Made by a program: the position numbers and the translations under genes. This document shows positions 41,388 to 44,911 of a stretch of DNA of 44,911 nucleotides, one piece after another. Source of the DNA: DAHUZL01 sp035533215 (lineage in GTDB: Bacteria > Chloroflexota > Dormibacteria > Aeolococcales > Bog-877). The stretch spans positions 1-44,911 of the forward strand of contig DATLUG010000009.1 in NCBI GenBank assembly GCA_035533215.1, written 5' to 3'. Position 1 is the first letter of the stretch. Every line of letters starts with the position of its first letter. The notes under the pieces were generated by a model. That model saw nothing but the letters and a program-made list of their open reading frames with translations. It was not told the origin of the DNA and made no database searches.

Positions 41388-41972
41388 ATGAGCCCCCGTG
41401 CCGACGACGATGCGCGGCTCATCGACCTGGCGAAACGGGACCCGGAGGCCTTTGGTGCCCTCTACGACCGGTACGTCACCCAGATCTACCGCTTCGCCTC
41501 GGCGCGGCTCCGCAATCCGGCGGCCGCCGAGGACGTCACCAGCGAGGTCTTCTTCAAGGCCCTGCGGGCCCTCCCCCGCTATCGCAGCACCGGCCATCCC
41601 TTCTCGGCGTGGCTCTATCAGATCGCGGCCAACGCGATCGCCGACCATCACCGCGGCCGGCGCCATCCCGAGACCGACCTGGAGGAGGCCGGCCAGCTGG
41701 CGGAGGGCGGACCCGGACTCGAGGACACGGTGCTCGCCCGCGCCGAGGCGAAGCGGGTCTGGGTCGCAATCGACGCCCTCCCCGAGCAGCAGCGGATGGC
41801 GATGACCCTGAAGTACGCGGAGGACCTCCGGCTCGCCGAGATCGGCATCATCATGGGCAAGAGCGAGGGGGCGATCAAGCTGCTGATCCATCGCGGGACC
41901 CGCAGCGTCCGGGCGGCGCTCCTCGTCGGTCAGCCGGGCCGGCCGCCGATCCAGGAGGAGCGCTCGCTTTGA
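41388..41972 (+). CDS. ECF-type RNA polymerase sigma factor
   Basis: This 194-aa protein has region 2 (FGALYDRYVTQIYRFASARL, AAAEDVTSEVFFKALRAL, FSAWLYQIAANAIADHHRG) and region 4 (IDALPEQQRMAMTLKYAED, LRLAEIGIIMGKSEGAIKLL). It belongs to a different subgroup from the sigma factor at 13542-14138. The ATG is preceded by GGAG ten bases upstream. Its stop overlaps the start of the large anti-sigma gene as TTGA, so the pair is coupled. Divergent from purB across about 200 bases that contain a weak TAACCT box (41319-41324). Confidence 0.92.
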   Translation: MSPRADDDARLIDLAKRDPEAFGALYDRYVTQIYRFASARLRNPAAAEDVTSEVFFKALRALPRYRSTGHPFSAWLYQIAANAIADHHRGRRHPETDLEEAGQLAEGGPGLEDTVLARAEAKRVWVAIDALPEQQRMAMTLKYAEDLRLAEIGIIMGKSEGAIKLLIHRGTRSVRAALLVGQPGRPPIQEERSL

Positions 41973-44788
41973 ACTGGCCCTGGGCCGCGCGACGGCGAGA
42001 ACAGCGGGAGGGGTCCACGGTCGACCCCGACCTGCTGGCGATCTTCCCCGCCGACGACGACGACCCGGAGCTCCTCCAGTTCGCCCAGCACCTCCGCTCC
42101 CTTCGTCCCCACCGTCCCGGCGAGCTCCCTGACGCCGCCTTCCAGCAGGGCCTCCGGAGCCGTCTGCTCGCCGAGGCCCGCCAGCGGCGCGCCCGCCGGC
42201 TCGACATCGGGGTGCGGCTCGGGGTGGGGCTCGGGATGGCCGGCCTGGCGATGGTCGCCCTGGTGGCGATCGCGATCGCGATCTTCCCCCCGGCGGCTGG
42301 GCCCGTCCTGGCCCAGAGCCGCCAGGCCGGGAGCCACGCCCTCGCCCCCACCCAGGCCATCGAGCTCAGCTTCAATCGACCGATGGCGGAGGCCGCGGTG
42401 GAGGCCGGTCTCAGGATTCGGCCGGCCGTCCCCTTCACCACCACCTGGACCGACCCCGAGCATCTCACCATCCATCCCCGGCACGCGCTCGCCCAGGACG
42501 TCTCGTACGTCGTGACGATCGCCCGCACCTCGGCCCGGGCCGCGAACGGGGCTGAGGCGGCGCGGTCGATCGTGATCCCCTTCGGGACCGCTGCCGCCAA
42601 GCCGACGCCCGCGCGAACCGCGATCGGTCCCCGGGTGACCCGGGTGGTGGAGCTCGCCCGCGCCGACGGGGCCACGGCCCTCCTGAAGGGCCCCGGCGGC
42701 ATGCTCTACGTCTCCGCGACCGGGACGCTCGTCCCGGCCGGGGCGCGGACCATCCGGCGCCTCCCGCTGGCGGTCCGATCCGTCGCCACCCTCGGAGCCG
42801 GGGCGATCGGGAACTCGCTGGGCGCGCTGAGGCCACGGCGCGCGTCGGCGACCCCGTCGCCGACGGCCAGCCCGTCCGCGGCCGTGAGCCCCTCGCCAGC
42901 ATCGACCCCATCGCCTCCCGCGAGTCTCGCACCCGGGGCCACCCCGAGCGCCTCCTCCCTGCCGGGCGCCGGGACGGCGGGGCGGGCCGTGGTCGCGGCC
43001 AGCCCGTCTCCGTCCCCGGGCACGACCGCCACCCCCACCGCCCCGATCGTCCCGACCCCCACCAGCCTGGCTCCGACCGCGACCGCCCTCCCCACGGCGT
43101 CGCCCTCACCGACCCCCACCGGGGCCGGCGTGCCGGTGCTGAGCGCGGGACCGGGCGCGCTGGCCACTCCCAGCGTGTCGGCAGGCGTGACCCCGAACCC
43201 CGGCGGCACGATCGCCGCCGTCCCCTCTCCGAGCTCGACCTCGAGCCCGAGCCCGAGCGCAAGGGTCCGACCCCTCGCGCCGAGCATCGGCCAGCCCGGA
43301 CCGGCGGCAACGGTGTTCCGCCTCAGCCCGGACGGCCGGACCAGCGTCCCCCTCCTTCGCGGGGTCCACGGGGTCACCCTGTCGCCCGACGGGACCAGCG
43401 TGGCGGGGTGGGCGGTGGCCGCCGGAGGCAGCCAGGTGCTGGAGGTCGCCAACACCGCCGGGGTGCGGTCGGCCGAGGTCCTCACCCATTCGCCGCTAGC
43501 GGATCCCACCGCCACCTGGCTCGACGACGGCCACCTCCTCGTGTCGACCGCCGAGGGTCTCGTCTCGATCGGGCTGGACCGCCACGTCGCCCCGGTCGAC
43601 GTCGGGGTGCGCCTCGGCCACGAGGGGTACTTCCGGCTCGCCCCGTCCGGGCTCGACCTCTACTCGGTGCCGGGTGGCCGCCCGACCGTGACCAACCTCA
43701 CGACCCTCACCACGGTCCGCCTGCCGGGGCTCGTCGCCGGACCGGTCTGGTCTCCCGACGGCGCGCACCTCGCCTACGTCACGGCGGCGGGTGGGGTCGA
43801 GACCCTCGACCGGGCCAACGCCGACGGGTCCGACCCGGCGCCGCTGTTCGCAGGCGCGCGCGGCGCCCGGATCGCCCACCTGGCGTTCAGCCCGGGAGGG
43901 CAGTTCGTGGCCTTCACGGTGACCCGGCCGGGTGGCGCGCCGGAGCTCACCGTCGCCGGCACCGCCTCCGGCGCCGTGACCACGCTGAGTGCCCGGCCGG
44001 GGATCGTGGATCCGGTCTGGAGCGCCACCGGGAGCGCCATCGCCGCCCTGGAGCTGGGGCCGACCGGCGTCGCCGGCGCCGTCCTCACCTTCGAGCTCAG
44101 CGACGTGGGCGCGGTCGGGACGAGCCCGCAGGGCCTGGCGGCGGCCGCCGCCAGCACCCTGGCCCAGGCCCAGGTCACCGGACCACGCGCCGCGGGCCTC
44201 GCCGCCCGGGTCCTCGCCGCGTCGGCCCGCGTCCCCGCGGCAGCGCTGTTCCCAGGCCGCTTCAATCGCGCCTACATCCTCTCGACGACGCCGCTGGCCA
44301 CCTCCGCCGGCGCCTACGGGGTGGACGTCCACCTCATTCGCGACGCCACCGCCACCCAACCGACCGAGTACCTCCAGGAGCAGCTGACGGTGCAGGTGGC
44401 CGGTCAGCGGGCGCGGGTCCTCGCGGTCACCGCCAGCGTGATGGAGCCGGTTCCATCCGGTCCGACCGTGATGCAGACGCAGGTGGTCTCAGGGGCCGAT
44501 GGCACCACCGTCTTCCGGCTCCAGTTCGACGCCGACCTCGATCCCGCGACGGTCAGCGCCCACGCCGTCAGCCTCACCGTCGGCAACACCGTCGTGACCG
44601 GCCTGCAGCTCGCGTACAGCCCGTCCACCCGGACCCTGTCCGTCAGCGCCGGCCCGATCCCGGCGGGCGCGATCACCCTCACGGTCGGCGCACCGCTCGC
44701 CGACGTCGATCACACCCCGATGGGTGCACCCTTCCACCTCGCCCTCCCCGCCACCCTGCCGAGCCTGGAGGCCGCTCCGCCGAGCTGA
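41969..44788 (+). CDS. Anti-sigma-like membrane protein with Ig-like and beta-propeller domains
   Basis: This is a 939-aa protein. A cytoplasmic N-terminus of about 75 residues (LLAIFPADDDDPELLQFAQH) leads to one membrane helix (VGLGMAGLAMVALVAIAIAI). Outside follow a Big_5/SbsA Ig-like domain (APTQAIELSFNRPMAEAAVE, LTIHPRHALAQDVSYVV), a Ser/Pro/Thr low-complexity linker of about 180 residues, and a TolB/PD40-like beta-propeller (VFRLSPDGRTS, VWSPDGAHLAYVT, LAFSPGGQFVAFTV). A second Ig-like region closes it (LQFDADLDPATVSAHAVSLT). The TTG start overlaps the sigma stop as TTGA, so it is the likely anti-sigma partner, sensing an extracellular signal through the propeller. Domain calls are good, the role is by context. 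Confidence 0.8.
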   Translation: MNWPWAARRREQREGSTVDPDLLAIFPADDDDPELLQFAQHLRSLRPHRPGELPDAAFQQGLRSRLLAEARQRRARRLDIGVRLGVGLGMAGLAMVALVAIAIAIFPPAAGPVLAQSRQAGSHALAPTQAIELSFNRPMAEAAVEAGLRIRPAVPFTTTWTDPEHLTIHPRHALAQDVSYVVTIARTSARAANGAEAARSIVIPFGTAAAKPTPARTAIGPRVTRVVELARADGATALLKGPGGMLYVSATGTLVPAGARTIRRLPLAVRSVATLGAGAIGNSLGALRPRRASATPSPTASPSAAVSPSPASTPSPPASLAPGATPSASSLPGAGTAGRAVVAASPSPSPGTTATPTAPIVPTPTSLAPTATALPTASPSPTPTGAGVPVLSAGPGALATPSVSAGVTPNPGGTIAAVPSPSSTSSPSPSARVRPLAPSIGQPGPAATVFRLSPDGRTSVPLLRGVHGVTLSPDGTSVAGWAVAAGGSQVLEVANTAGVRSAEVLTHSPLADPTATWLDDGHLLVSTAEGLVSIGLDRHVAPVDVGVRLGHEGYFRLAPSGLDLYSVPGGRPTVTNLTTLTTVRLPGLVAGPVWSPDGAHLAYVTAAGGVETLDRANADGSDPAPLFAGARGARIAHLAFSPGGQFVAFTVTRPGGAPELTVAGTASGAVTTLSARPGIVDPVWSATGSAIAALELGPTGVAGAVLTFELSDVGAVGTSPQGLAAAAASTLAQAQVTGPRAAGLAARVLAASARVPAAALFPGRFNRAYILSTTPLATSAGAYGVDVHLIRDATATQPTEYLQEQLTVQVAGQRARVLAVTASVMEPVPSGPTVMQTQVVSGADGTTVFRLQFDADLDPATVSAHAVSLTVGNTVVTGLQLAYSPSTRTLSVSAGPIPAGAITLTVGAPLADVDHTPMGAPFHLALPATLPSLEAAPPS

Positions 44789-44911
44789 GCCCGCTGGGTG
44801 GGCGACCGCGGGGAGACGCTGGCTCGCCGTGGTGGACGTGGGCTGCGCGGGTCGGCCACCCGTGCCCGCGGCGGTCGACGCCGGCGTAGCCATGGACGTC
44901 GCGGCGGGCGG

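Noticed and set aside
44789..44911. Possible new + gene starting at ATG 44892
   Set aside because: Only six codons are in the window and there is no clear promoter or ribosome-binding site.

Overview
The window comes from a very GC-rich bacterium (about 70-75 % G+C by eye). Coding frames show strong G/C third positions, and GTG and TTG starts are common. A fused FO synthase (coenzyme F420 pathway), Tad-type pilins, ECF sigma/anti-sigma pairs, a split KdpD and frequent leaderless-looking promoters fit a soil lineage such as Dormibacterota, Chloroflexota (Limnocylindria-like) or a deep Actinomycetota. The sequence alone does not settle which.

Layout. 1-545: tail of an unknown + strand gene. 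379-5592 (minus): operon of MoxR ATPase, VWA protein, hypothetical protein and NlpC/P60 hydrolase. 5757-6808: decayed luciferase-like monooxygenase and an intact dienelactone hydrolase. 6905-8611: RecJ-like exonuclease. 8734-9258: small membrane protein (+). 9212-14138 (minus): ECF sigma factor, membrane anti-sigma-like protein, hypothetical protein and three Tad-type pilin proteins, one carrying Ig-like repeats. 14252-16267: FO synthase. 16315-17094: Cys/His-rich hypothetical. 17171-21991 (minus): purF-M-N-H. 22150-24516 (+): Lon. 24803-28176 (+): kdpD split into two genes, then kdpE. 28221-32716 (minus): a 27-aa membrane peptide, then kdpF-A-B-C. 32867-34742: PH-like membrane protein gene interrupted by an IS3-family element. 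34743-35676: no convincing gene. 35677-41158 (minus): purB-C-S-Q-L. 41388-44788 (+): a second ECF sigma factor and a 939-aa anti-sigma/beta-propeller protein.

How the genes work together. Nine purine genes (purB, C, S, Q, L, F, M, N, H) lie on one strand in the order usual for a single operon, but about 13.7 kb of unrelated genes separates purL from purF. Kdp structural and regulatory genes converge. Gene junctions inside operons are mostly 1- to 4-base start/stop overlaps (ATGA, GTGA, TTGA, TGATG), which implies translational coupling.

Most unusual signal. Several promoter-proximal genes have a TAnnnT -10 box only 5-10 bases before the first start codon, implying leaderless mRNAs. At five loci (moxR, recJ, kdpD-N, the PH-like gene, purB) that first start codon opens a tiny ORF of 4-22 codons whose TGA overlaps the main start codon as ATGA or GTGA. 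The kdp operon begins the same way, except that the first tiny ORF encodes a membrane peptide. This looks like a recurrent leaderless mini-ORF relay for starting translation.
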